A stretch of DNA of 48,436 nt. It comes from a virus. This document shows positions 39,130 to 46,175 of the stretch, piece after piece. The stretch covers positions 1 to 48,436 of IMG/VR virus record IMGVR_UViG_3300036045_000021; one strand, 5' to 3'. Position numbers and translations under genes: made by a program. Under the pieces are notes generated by a model, which saw nothing but the letters and a program-made list of their open reading frames with translations, made no database searches and was not told the DNA's origin. Each line of letters opens with the position of its first letter. Position 1 is the first letter of the stretch.

Positions 39130-40205
39130 TGCCGTGGCCGTTTTTGCGAGCGAAGCCCGCAGGCTGGGTAAACAACGATGTGCCGACCCACAGCGAACTC
39201 AACCTGATGGACGAGCAGATTGCGCAGGCCGCGGACGGCGCCACGTGGTCTGATGTGGCGGCGATCGCGACGTTGCCACATGCATTCACCAACAGCGCGG
39301 GTGGGCGATTCGCGCTGTGGAATCCGGTGCTCCGGAAGTTCTTTTCGTTTAACGTCTCATCAGGTGATCCGCTGGGCTGGCGCAGCAATAACCCGTTCGA
39401 GACGTTGACGTCTCTGACGCTGCCCACCACGCCCGGCTGCGATATCACCGACGTGGCCGTGAACCCGTCCACTGGAAACATGATCGTGGTGGGGCACCTG
39501 TACTCGAGCTCGCAGGGCAGGGTGCGACAATCGACTGATGGCGTGACGTGGACGACGCGCAATACGGCCAAGTCCGCTAGCGTTCTCGGACCGAGTTCGT
39601 GCCTCTACTGCGGCGGCAGTATCAACAAGTTTTTCTTAGGCTTCGGGGCGAGTGGCGGCGGCGCTGGAGAGATCGAGAGTTCGCCGGACGGAATCACCTG
39701 GACGAATCTCACGGTCCCGAACACGTTCGAGCGAAAGACGCCGGCCTTTTCGCCCACGCTGAACCGTATTTTGTGGGCGCGCGAAACCTCGGGCACCTAC
39801 GTCACGTCCGACGACGGCGTGTCCTGGACTCAGCGCACGGCCCCATGGGGAGGCTGTTCGCTTGCGACGTGGAACAGCCACTTTGGCAAGTTCTTCATCT
39901 TCGACAACACGAGCGGGACGTTTGGGATGTGGTCGTCGCCCGATGGGATCAGCTGGTCCACGGTGATTCCTCTCACTGGCTTTTCGTCCGGCGGTACCCA
40001 CGGCACGCGGCTCTTCAGTCGCGGGCGGCTCATGGGGCTGACGCTCGGGTCCGAGCTCGTCGTGTCGGTGGACCAATTCGCCAACACCGTGCGCGTGGCA
40101 GAACTTTCTGGGTCCGCTCACGCCATCGCGCTGGGCGACTACCAGCTGCTGCTCGCCAACCCGGCGAACGGCAAGCACTGGGTGTCACAGCGCATAGGGC
40201 TCTGA
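39129..40205 (+). CDS. BNR/Asp-box beta-propeller tail protein
   Basis: A 358-residue protein. Four Asp-box-like blocks are seen: STDGVTWT, SPDGITWT, SDDGVSWT, SPDGISWS, with similar spacing, which indicates a propeller of sialidase/WD-like type. The N-terminal ~40 residues (WVNNDVPTHSELNLMDEQIA) form a helical attachment region. No sialidase catalytic residues were identified, so binding to host glycans is more likely than cleavage. It is positioned after baseplate genes and probably is an adhesin. Confidence 0.75.
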   Translation: MPWPFLRAKPAGWVNNDVPTHSELNLMDEQIAQAADGATWSDVAAIATLPHAFTNSAGGRFALWNPVLRKFFSFNVSSGDPLGWRSNNPFETLTSLTLPTTPGCDITDVAVNPSTGNMIVVGHLYSSSQGRVRQSTDGVTWTTRNTAKSASVLGPSSCLYCGGSINKFFLGFGASGGGAGEIESSPDGITWTNLTVPNTFERKTPAFSPTLNRILWARETSGTYVTSDDGVSWTQRTAPWGGCSLATWNSHFGKFFIFDNTSGTFGMWSSPDGISWSTVIPLTGFSSGGTHGTRLFSRGRLMGLTLGSELVVSVDQFANTVRVAELSGSAHAIALGDYQLLLANPANGKHWVSQRIGL

Positions 40206-40582
40206 TGGCAGACTTCACAGTAGTGGTAGCGAGCGGCGCGATCGTGCAGGACTGGCTTGATCCGCCGACCGCAAGCGGCACGCCGAGCCGGCTGAACCCG
40301 CGGCCCAGCTACCGGCACAAGCGGTGGGTGGGAGCCCGCGGCGTGCAAGTGATCCTGAAGGCAGTCGTGGCGGGCGTGGTGGCGCCGCTCGACAGCGTGC
40401 TCGGAGGGCGACTGTTCGCGGCGTGGCCAGTCGAAGCGCCGGCCCAGCCCTTCGCCGGCATTCTGCAGGTTCCTGGCTTCTCATCCACGATCTACGTGCT
40501 GCCGCCGGTGGCCGGCCACTACACGATCGGCGTGCGCCGCCCCAGCGGCGGCCTTGAGCACGTCCACCTGGATATCGCATGA
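40205..40582 (+). CDS. Small tail-tip protein
   Basis: A 125-residue strand-rich protein, coupled to the propeller gene (TGATG) and to the next gene by a four-base overlap. Contains SYRHKRWVGARGVQVILKAV and a closing VAGHYTIGVRRPSGGLEHVH, an Ig-like pattern. A fibre-accessory or Ig-like adhesion role is plausible, based on neighbours only. Confidence 0.6.
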   Translation: MADFTVVVASGAIVQDWLDPPTASGTPSRLNPRPSYRHKRWVGARGVQVILKAVVAGVVAPLDSVLGGRLFAAWPVEAPAQPFAGILQVPGFSSTIYVLPPVAGHYTIGVRRPSGGLEHVHLDIA

Positions 40583-40941
40583 GCGAAGTGCTGCTCGAGG
40601 AGATCGCGCCCCGGTACGTGCGGGAGAAGCGTTTTGACCTCACGCTGGACGCTGGGATATCGATCGTTCGGGCCGGCGCCTCGGTCGTTGTGAACGTCAG
40701 CTATGTCCGATCCGCGCCGGAAGGCGCGATGCTGCCGCTGCTCCTGGAGGTCCAGGGCCCGAGCCCCACGAGCTACCAGCGGAGAGCGTACCTGCGCACG
40801 GCGCCAGCCAGCATCGTGTTCTCGCCGCGCGAAGGCGGACCGCACACCCTTGTGCTGCGCGAGCTGGGCCATAACAAATGGTTCGGGACGTTGAACCTGG
40901 ACGTAGAAGGGGAACTTTTGGAGCCGCCGATCACGGTGTGA
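40579..40941 (+). CDS. Ig-like or small tail-tip protein
   Basis: A 120-residue protein of alternating strands: RFDLTLDAGISIVRAG, SVVVNVSYVRSAPEG, SIVFSPREGGPHTLVLREL, closing LNLDVEGELLEPP. The pattern resembles an Ig-fold. It overlaps the upstream gene and ends the tail gene block; the lysis genes begin about 40 bases later. Exact function not recognised. Confidence 0.6.
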   Translation: MSEVLLEEIAPRYVREKRFDLTLDAGISIVRAGASVVVNVSYVRSAPEGAMLPLLLEVQGPSPTSYQRRAYLRTAPASIVFSPREGGPHTLVLRELGHNKWFGTLNLDVEGELLEPPITV

Positions 40942-40981
40942 TCGGGGTCACGTGCCCCGGATGCCGACAAGCTCCGGGCCA

Positions 40982-41482
40982 ATGACTGCCATTCAGCTCG
41001 CCGCCATCATCGCCGCCTACGTGCTCGCGCTCGCCCGGTTGTTCAACGCGGGCAAGTGGGCATGGGAGTTTCTCCCGAAGCCCGCGCAACCGCTCCTGCC
41101 GGCCTTCGTGCTGCTCGCCCCGACCCTGGCGGAGCAGCTAGCCGGCGTGAAAACGGGACTCGACTTGGCCGAGCTCGGCCTGCTCGCTCTCGGGGCCATG
41201 ACCACGGCCATTCGAGGGACGCAGCCGGCGAAAGTAGGGGTGTTCTGTGTGCTGGTGGCGTTTCACTCGCAAGCGTGCGCGGGCTGGAAGCCCTTCGCGC
41301 GGGACGCCAGCGACGTCGCACGGAACCTCTGCGGGCTCTTCTTCGCTGAAAAGCAGGGACTGTCGCTGGAAGATGCCGCGCGGCAGTTCTGCGTCACGCG
41401 GGACCAGCTCGATCCGTGGCTGGAGGAGATCCTCCGGGCGAAGGCGACTGCCGGTAAGTCCTCCACACAGGGCACGCCGTGA
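40982..41482 (+). CDS. Holin-like membrane protein
   Basis: A 166-residue protein with at least three or four hydrophobic segments: residues ~3-20 (TAIQLAAIIAAYVLALARLF), ~33-52, ~58-77 and ~84-101 (VGVFCVLVAFHSQACAGW). A soluble C-terminal domain follows with LCGLFFAEKQGLSLEDAARQF and CVTRDQLDPWLEEIL. It starts the lysis cassette, where it would open the membrane to let the wall enzymes through. ATG 40982 begins a clean transmembrane start; the frame also opens at ATG 40952. Holin role inferred from topology and position. Confidence 0.6.
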   Translation: MTAIQLAAIIAAYVLALARLFNAGKWAWEFLPKPAQPLLPAFVLLAPTLAEQLAGVKTGLDLAELGLLALGAMTTAIRGTQPAKVGVFCVLVAFHSQACAGWKPFARDASDVARNLCGLFFAEKQGLSLEDAARQFCVTRDQLDPWLEEILRAKATAGKSSTQGTP

Positions 41483-42234
41483 GCCTGTTCAGGCGGCGCC
41501 CTGGACTCGGCTACCTCCGGGACCCTGAAGACTCTCGGGACTACCGCTTGTCTGCCTTGCGTTTGGCGACTACGCCGCCTCCGGCGGTCAACCTATCGCG
41601 CAGGGTAGTGGCGGTACTCGACCAGGGCTCCACGAACTCTTGCGTGGCCAACGCCTGGGCGCAGGCCATTCAGCTGTCTCGAGTGCTGGATGGCGTGCCC
41701 AGTCCGGAGCTCGCGAGCCGAAAGGCGATTTATTGGTGGGCTCGCGCGGAGCACGGCGACGACAAGCGCGACGAGGGCACCTACCTGCGAAGCGCTGCCA
41801 AAGCGATCACGCACTTCGGGTTGCCGCCGGAAAAGTACTGGCCGTTTGATCGCCCAACGAACAAGCAACCGAGCTACGCGGCGCACCGCGCAGCGTTTAG
41901 CCATCGCGGGCCGCGCGGCTACTACCGCATCACGGAACACGACCTCGACGGCATCCGCCGCGCTTTGGCATCGAATAAGCCTGTCGTGTTTGGGCTTCAG
42001 ATCGGTGTGAGCTTTTTCGACAATGACGGCCCCAATACCATCGATACTGACCGTGGTGGTTTTGTCGGCGGCCACGCGATGGCGCTCGTGGGCTACGACC
42101 GCGACCGGTTCCAGCTGGTCAACAGCTGGGGCACGCGCTGGCGAGCCAACGGGTTTGCTTGGCTGACCGAGCGGCGCATGGCTGAAGCCCACGACGTGTG
42201 GGCGGCCGACTTCGACCCGGGGACGACGCTATGA
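41479..42234 (+). CDS. Papain-like C1 cysteine peptidase
   Basis: A 251-residue peptidase. The active-site Gln and Cys are seen in VLDQGSTNSCVANAWAQAI (Q49, C55), the His in FVGGHAMALVGYD (H199), and the Asn in QLVNSWGTRW (N215), all in papain order. It has an N-terminal extension of ~40 residues but no signal peptide. GTG 41479 overlaps the holin-like stop. Placed in the lysis cassette, it may attack envelope-linked or peptidoglycan-associated proteins; family activity is known, the target is inference. Confidence 0.88.
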   Translation: MSLFRRRPGLGYLRDPEDSRDYRLSALRLATTPPPAVNLSRRVVAVLDQGSTNSCVANAWAQAIQLSRVLDGVPSPELASRKAIYWWARAEHGDDKRDEGTYLRSAAKAITHFGLPPEKYWPFDRPTNKQPSYAAHRAAFSHRGPRGYYRITEHDLDGIRRALASNKPVVFGLQIGVSFFDNDGPNTIDTDRGGFVGGHAMALVGYDRDRFQLVNSWGTRWRANGFAWLTERRMAEAHDVWAADFDPGTTL

Positions 42235-42494
42235 GGGCGCTGCTACTGCTTGTCCTGCTGCTCGGAGCGCGCTGTCACCCAGCGGACGAGCCCGAGCCGT
42301 CAGCGCCTTGTACCTGTGAGAGCGCCTGCGCGCGCCTGCGGGAGATGCGATGTGCGGAGGCGGAGCCGACGGACCTTGGAGAAACGTGTGAGGATATCTG
42401 TGGGAACGCCGCACAGTCACGGGCGCCGCTACCGGTGGAGTGTCTGGCGACGGCTCGGTCATGCTCCGAGGCTGCGCAATGCGGGGAAGACTGA
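42231..42494 (+). CDS. Small secreted Cys-rich protein
   Basis: An 87-residue protein with a signal peptide (MRALLLLVLLLGARC), followed by nine or ten Cys residues in ~65 residues: PCTCESAC, a MRC, LGETCEDICG, VECLATARSCSEAAQC. The pattern suggests several disulphides and export. The Cys15 region is not a good lipobox because the residue before it is Arg. ATG 42231 overlaps the peptidase stop (ATGA). It may be a spanin-like or inhibitor protein of the lysis cassette; no function is recognised. Confidence 0.65.
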   Translation: MRALLLLVLLLGARCHPADEPEPSAPCTCESACARLREMRCAEAEPTDLGETCEDICGNAAQSRAPLPVECLATARSCSEAAQCGED

Positions 42495-43030
42495 TGCTTT
42501 CGGGTCTTATGACCATCGTTGCGGTGCTGCCGGCGCCCTGGTGCGCGCCTCGATCTTGCGAGTCAGAGGCGGACCGGGCGGCTCGCCTGGGCACCATCGC
42601 GCAGGCAATTCACGACGTCGCCGCGGCTCCGCCTCCGGGCTGGTCCTGGGGACCCGAGGAGCTGGCGGCGGCATTGCTCGCCACAGCGTACGAAGAGAGC
42701 GGGCGCTTCCGGCGCGACGTGCACGACGGCACCAAGCTAGGCGACAACGGTCGTGCGCGGTGTCTGACGCAAGTGCACGCGCAAGATGCGCTGCCGCGGA
42801 ATCAATGGCGCGGCACGACCGGGCTCGATTACGACGCTACCCGCCGCTGCTTCCAAGCAGCAGCAACGCTGCTGGCGCTCTCGGCGCGATGCGTGACTCG
42901 GCCAGAACTGGGTGCTCATCAGCGCGCGCGCATCGTGGCGGCCTACGGCACCGGAAAAACGTGTGACCCGACGCTGGGTTTTGCGCGCCGCCGAGCAGAG
43001 CTTTGGGGAGGAGTGGTCAGATGGTTGTAG
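42494..43030 (+). CDS. Secreted lysozyme/transglycosylase-like endolysin
   Basis: A 178-residue protein with a signal peptide (MLSGLMTIVAVLPAPWCA) and an SLT/goose-lysozyme-like core: LLATAYEESGRF contains the likely catalytic Glu (67 or 68), then GDNGRARCLTQVH and RARIVAAYGTGKTC. It cleaves the glycan strand of peptidoglycan. ATG 42494 overlaps the previous stop (TGATG) and has GGGGAAG upstream. A longer start at 42479 adds five residues. Confidence 0.72.
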   Translation: MLSGLMTIVAVLPAPWCAPRSCESEADRAARLGTIAQAIHDVAAAPPPGWSWGPEELAAALLATAYEESGRFRRDVHDGTKLGDNGRARCLTQVHAQDALPRNQWRGTTGLDYDATRRCFQAAATLLALSARCVTRPELGAHQRARIVAAYGTGKTCDPTLGFARRRAELWGGVVRWL

Positions 43031-43809
43031 TCCCGCCGACCATACAGTTTCTGCAGGCCAAGCATTATCGGCCGGGGCCACGACACGTCAGCTGGGTGGT
43101 CATTCACTCGGCGGAGATCGGCGAGAGCCTGGAAGGCGCCGAGGCTCTGATGCGTGTCTGCGCCAACAATCCACGGGTCGCGAGCTGGCACTACGCTGTG
43201 GATGCGGACAGTATCACGCAAAGCGTACGCGAGGACGACATCGCGTTTCACGCGCCTGGCGCGAACCAGTTCGGGATCGGCATCGAGCTCACGGGCAGAG
43301 CGCGACAAACGGCCGCTGAGTGGCTTGACGACTTCAGCACGCGCACGCTGGAGCTGACAGCGTGGCTCGTGGCCGACATTTGCCTCAGACGCGGCCTGCC
43401 GGTCCGGTTCGTCGGCGCGCAGGATCTCTTGCGCGGTCAGCCGGGCATCACGACTCACCACGAAGTGAGTCAGGCGTGGCGCAAGTCCGATCACTGGGAT
43501 CCGGGCCCCAACTTCCCGATGCAGTATCTGCTGAGCCGCGTGCAGGCCTACGCGGACAAGAGTCCGACCGACCCAGCTCCGCCCATGGAAACGACACTGC
43601 CTGATCTGCGTCTTGGGGACTCCGGAGAATCGGTGAGAGAGCTGCAGCGGCAGCTGAACGCGGCACAGCTGCAGCCGGCGATCACGCTGGTCGTAGATGG
43701 GCGTTTTGGTCTCAAGACCTCGGCGGCCGTGCGGCGCTTTCAGCGCGCGCGCGACCTGCCGGATCACGGCATCGTGGATGAACACACCTGGGAGGAACTG
43801 TTCAAATGA
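43021..43809 (+). CDS. N-acetylmuramoyl-L-alanine amidase with C-terminal peptidoglycan-binding domain
   Basis: A 262-residue endolysin. The Amidase_2 domain includes VVIHSAEIGES (Zn ligand H29), a WHYAVD strand, and THHEVSQAW and DHWDPGPNF near 155-165 (remaining metal/active residues). The C-terminal ~65 residues form a PG_binding_1 domain (LRLGDSGESVRELQRQLNAA, then FGLKTSAAVRRFQ). It has no signal peptide and so needs the holin. GGAGGAG precedes ATG 43021. This amidase and the preceding lysozyme-like gene overlap by 10 bases. Confidence 0.9.
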   Translation: MVVVPPTIQFLQAKHYRPGPRHVSWVVIHSAEIGESLEGAEALMRVCANNPRVASWHYAVDADSITQSVREDDIAFHAPGANQFGIGIELTGRARQTAAEWLDDFSTRTLELTAWLVADICLRRGLPVRFVGAQDLLRGQPGITTHHEVSQAWRKSDHWDPGPNFPMQYLLSRVQAYADKSPTDPAPPMETTLPDLRLGDSGESVRELQRQLNAAQLQPAITLVVDGRFGLKTSAAVRRFQRARDLPDHGIVDEHTWEELFK

Positions 43810-44006
43810 ACTCACTGGAGGAGCGGGTCACGTTGCTCGAGCGCGTGTCGGCGAGTCAGAACGAACGACTGACGGCGCTCGAACTGCTGCAGAGCAGGGC
43901 GGCCACCAATCTGGATCTCGTGCTCAACTACTGTCGAGAACTCGCCAAGATGCAGCTCAGTGCAGAGCGTATCGCTGAGATCGAAAGGTCGGTCGTGCGG
44001 CCCTGA
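43806..44006 (+). CDS. Small coiled-coil protein
   Basis: A 66-residue protein, heptad-patterned nearly throughout (LEERVTLLERVSASQNERL). It overlaps the amidase stop by four bases and shares its last base with the next ATG (TGATG). A lysis-accessory role is likely from position. No membrane segment. Confidence 0.55.
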   Translation: MNSLEERVTLLERVSASQNERLTALELLQSRAATNLDLVLNYCRELAKMQLSAERIAEIERSVVRP

Positions 44007-44557
44007 TGGCGCCGCCGGATGCTCCAGGCATCCCTGGCACTCGGCTGCCGAGTGCGCAGGAGCAGGGGCGGGCGCGCGAGCCTGCTCCTCGCCCGCGGAG
44101 CTTCGAGCTGGAGTCGATTCCTCCTCGAAAGGACAGTCCACCGGCAGGCATCAAGGTGCAGGGCAAAGGCTGGCAGGTGAGTGTGCCGGCGGTCGCGCTA
44201 ACGGCGATCCTCACTGCTGCGGGCACACTAGCCGGCAGTCGTGCAGTGAATGACCAGTCGAGCAGTGCGGAACTGCGCAGTGAGATGCAGGCGCTGCGCG
44301 AAGACTTCAAGTCACTGCGGCAGGAGTTCCGCGAGGAACTGCGGGAGCAGCGCTCGAACAACCGAGCCTTGCTCACCTACACCCGAGACAGCGTCACGCT
44401 GCTCGGGCAGACGCTGCGCGAGCTCGGCGCCAAGGTGGATTCTGCGTCGGGGCCGCTGCCGCCGCTTGAGCTGCACCCGCCGCCGCTCAGAGGATCCGAG
44501 GCGCCACGCGTGCAGCCACGCGCCACGCTCCCGGCCCCTCCGGAGTTTGGACCATGA
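44006..44557 (+). CDS. Spanin-like membrane coiled-coil protein
   Basis: A 183-residue protein with a Pro-rich cytoplasmic start, a single transmembrane segment (residues ~57-78, VSVPAVALTAILTAAGTLAG), and a coiled coil of ~60 residues (LRSEMQALREDFKSLRQEFR). A Pro-rich tail ends the chain. This layout, N-in with a periplasmic coil, resembles an inner-membrane spanin that links with the outer membrane. An Rz1-like partner is not obvious; the Cys-rich secreted protein at 42231 is one candidate. Confidence 0.6.
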   Translation: MAPPDAPGIPGTRLPSAQEQGRAREPAPRPRSFELESIPPRKDSPPAGIKVQGKGWQVSVPAVALTAILTAAGTLAGSRAVNDQSSSAELRSEMQALREDFKSLRQEFREELREQRSNNRALLTYTRDSVTLLGQTLRELGAKVDSASGPLPPLELHPPPLRGSEAPRVQPRATLPAPPEFGP

Positions 44558-44874
44558 GCTATACGCTGGTTGGACCGATCGCGCCCGAGGCGTTGAAGGT
44601 GCGGCTCACGCCCGGCACGACGGGACTCGACATGCAGCTGGTGAGCGCGTGCTCACTGGCGGTGACGCGACCCGACGGCTCGACGGCGACCTGGACGACG
44701 ACCATCAGCGACAAGACTGCGTTGCAGTGTCTGGCTACCCACGTGTTCGACGTGGCCGGTCTCGAGGCCTCTTTGCCGGGCGGCTACGTCGTCGTGCCGA
44801 CGATTATCGCGGCCGGTACGCCACGACGGTGCGCACCGTTCAAACTGCACTTGGTCCCGCTGCCGAAGCCCTGA
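44554..44874 (+). CDS. Small phage structural-type protein
   Basis: A 106-residue strand-rich protein: LKVRLTPGTTGLDMQLVSAC, LAVTRPDGSTATWTTTISDK, and GGYVVVPTIIAAG. Similar short beta proteins precede fibre genes in many phages. It overlaps the spanin-like gene by four bases. A fibre-tip or connector role is inferred from position. Confidence 0.6.
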   Translation: MSYTLVGPIAPEALKVRLTPGTTGLDMQLVSACSLAVTRPDGSTATWTTTISDKTALQCLATHVFDVAGLEASLPGGYVVVPTIIAAGTPRRCAPFKLHLVPLPKP

Positions 44875-44881
44875 GGAAGCC

Positions 44882-45580
44882 ATGAGCGACAAAAACAACA
44901 CGTTCGAGAACGAGCTACTCTTACTCCTGTTCCAGAACGCCAACATCGCCAACGTAGGCGATGCAACGGGTTTGCGCGGCAGCACCACGGCAGGTTCGCT
45001 GTACTGGGCGCTGCATTCGGCGGACCCGGGCGAAGCCGGCGACCAGACCACCAACGAGCTCAGTTGGGCGGGGGCCACGCCGTACGCGCGTGTGGCCGCT
45101 GCGCGGAGCTCGGGCGGATTCACGGTCACGGCCAACGTCGTCAACCCTGCCGCGGAGGTGACCTTCGCGCAGAAGCAAGTCGCGGGCACCGTCGAGGCGC
45201 TATTCTGGTCGTTGGGCGTGGCGGCCAGCGGCGCGAGCAAGATTCTGTACCGCGGTCCGATTGGTGGAGCTGCGAAGTTGTTCGTTGGCACGACCGACGA
45301 CAACGTTTCGTGCCCGGGCCATGGCTGCGCGGTCAACGATCGCGTGTACATCACGGCACTCGAGGGCGGACCTGCGCTGCCTACGGGAATCGCCGCGGGC
45401 GTGTACTACGTCAAGACCGCGCCCGACGCCAACACGATCACGCTTTCGGCCACGCAAGGCGGCGCGACGATCGACATTACGGCGATCGGTTCGGGAATCT
45501 TGCGCCGGCTTGCGCCGATGAGCATCGGCGAAAACACCGTGCCGAAACTCACGACCGCCACCAGCATCACGGAGGGCTAA
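44882..45580 (+). CDS. Tail-fibre-type structural protein
   Basis: A 232-residue protein. The N-terminal half matches a recurring phage domain: LLLLLFQNANIANVGDATGL, TAGSLYWALHSADPGEAG, and ATPYARVAAARSSGGFTV. After it comes a strand-rich insertion (RVYITALEGGPALPTGIAAG, NTITLSATQGG). A GAGGAA SD precedes the ATG. A tail-fibre or receptor-interaction role is inferred. Confidence 0.65.
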   Translation: MSDKNNTFENELLLLLFQNANIANVGDATGLRGSTTAGSLYWALHSADPGEAGDQTTNELSWAGATPYARVAAARSSGGFTVTANVVNPAAEVTFAQKQVAGTVEALFWSLGVAASGASKILYRGPIGGAAKLFVGTTDDNVSCPGHGCAVNDRVYITALEGGPALPTGIAAGVYYVKTAPDANTITLSATQGGATIDITAIGSGILRRLAPMSIGENTVPKLTTATSITEG

Positions 45581-45582
45581 CC

Positions 45583-46158
45583 ATGTCCGGCATTGCACAA
45601 TTCTCGCAAGTTCTCACGTCCCAGAAGAAGGCAGGGACGTCGCTCAGCAACTTCACGACGGCGCAATCGATCCTCGTGCCGGAAGACCTGTACACGTTAC
45701 CCGCGAATGCGCTGCGCGTGGGCAGCAAGCTCCGCGTACGCGCGGCCGGCGGCCTGAGCAACATCGTCACCACGCCGGGCACGATCACGCTCACGTTCAA
45801 ACTCGGCGCAGTCGCGGTCTGGTCAAGCGGCGCGATTCAGATGAATGCGACCGCTCACACGCTATTGCCCTGGTGGCTCGATCTGGACATGCACGTGCGC
45901 GCCGAAGGCTCCGGCACCAGCGCAAATATCCTCGCCATGGGCAAGCTCTGCGGGATTCAATTCACGCTGACAGCCGGTCAAACCGATCCGGCGAACACGC
46001 CGGGCGCGTACATGGTGCCGGCGACCGCGCCGGCAGTAGGCACGGGCTTCGACTCGACCGTGGCGAACCTCTGCGATTTTCACGCGGCGTTCTCGATTGC
46101 CAACGCCGGCAACGCAATCCAGTTGCAGAGCTACGACCTGACTCACCTCTGGTCGTGA
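45583..46158 (+). CDS. Structural protein, likely appendage
   Basis: A 191-residue strand-rich protein that begins two bases after the previous stop (GGAGG upstream). Features: SILVPEDLYTLPANALRVGS, TITLTFKLGAVAVWSSGAIQ, WWLDLDMHVRAEGSG and AIQLQSYDLTHLWS. The pattern suggests a jelly-roll or virion decoration domain. Position between two fibre-type genes supports an appendage role. Confidence 0.6.
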   Translation: MSGIAQFSQVLTSQKKAGTSLSNFTTAQSILVPEDLYTLPANALRVGSKLRVRAAGGLSNIVTTPGTITLTFKLGAVAVWSSGAIQMNATAHTLLPWWLDLDMHVRAEGSGTSANILAMGKLCGIQFTLTAGQTDPANTPGAYMVPATAPAVGTGFDSTVANLCDFHAAFSIANAGNAIQLQSYDLTHLWS

Positions 46159-46175
46159 TCGAGAGCGAGCGCTAA

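Noticed and set aside
42250-42966. 238-residue forward frame overlapping the Cys-rich and lysozyme genes
   Set aside because: Arg-rich off-frame reading; both true genes have signal peptides and coupled starts.
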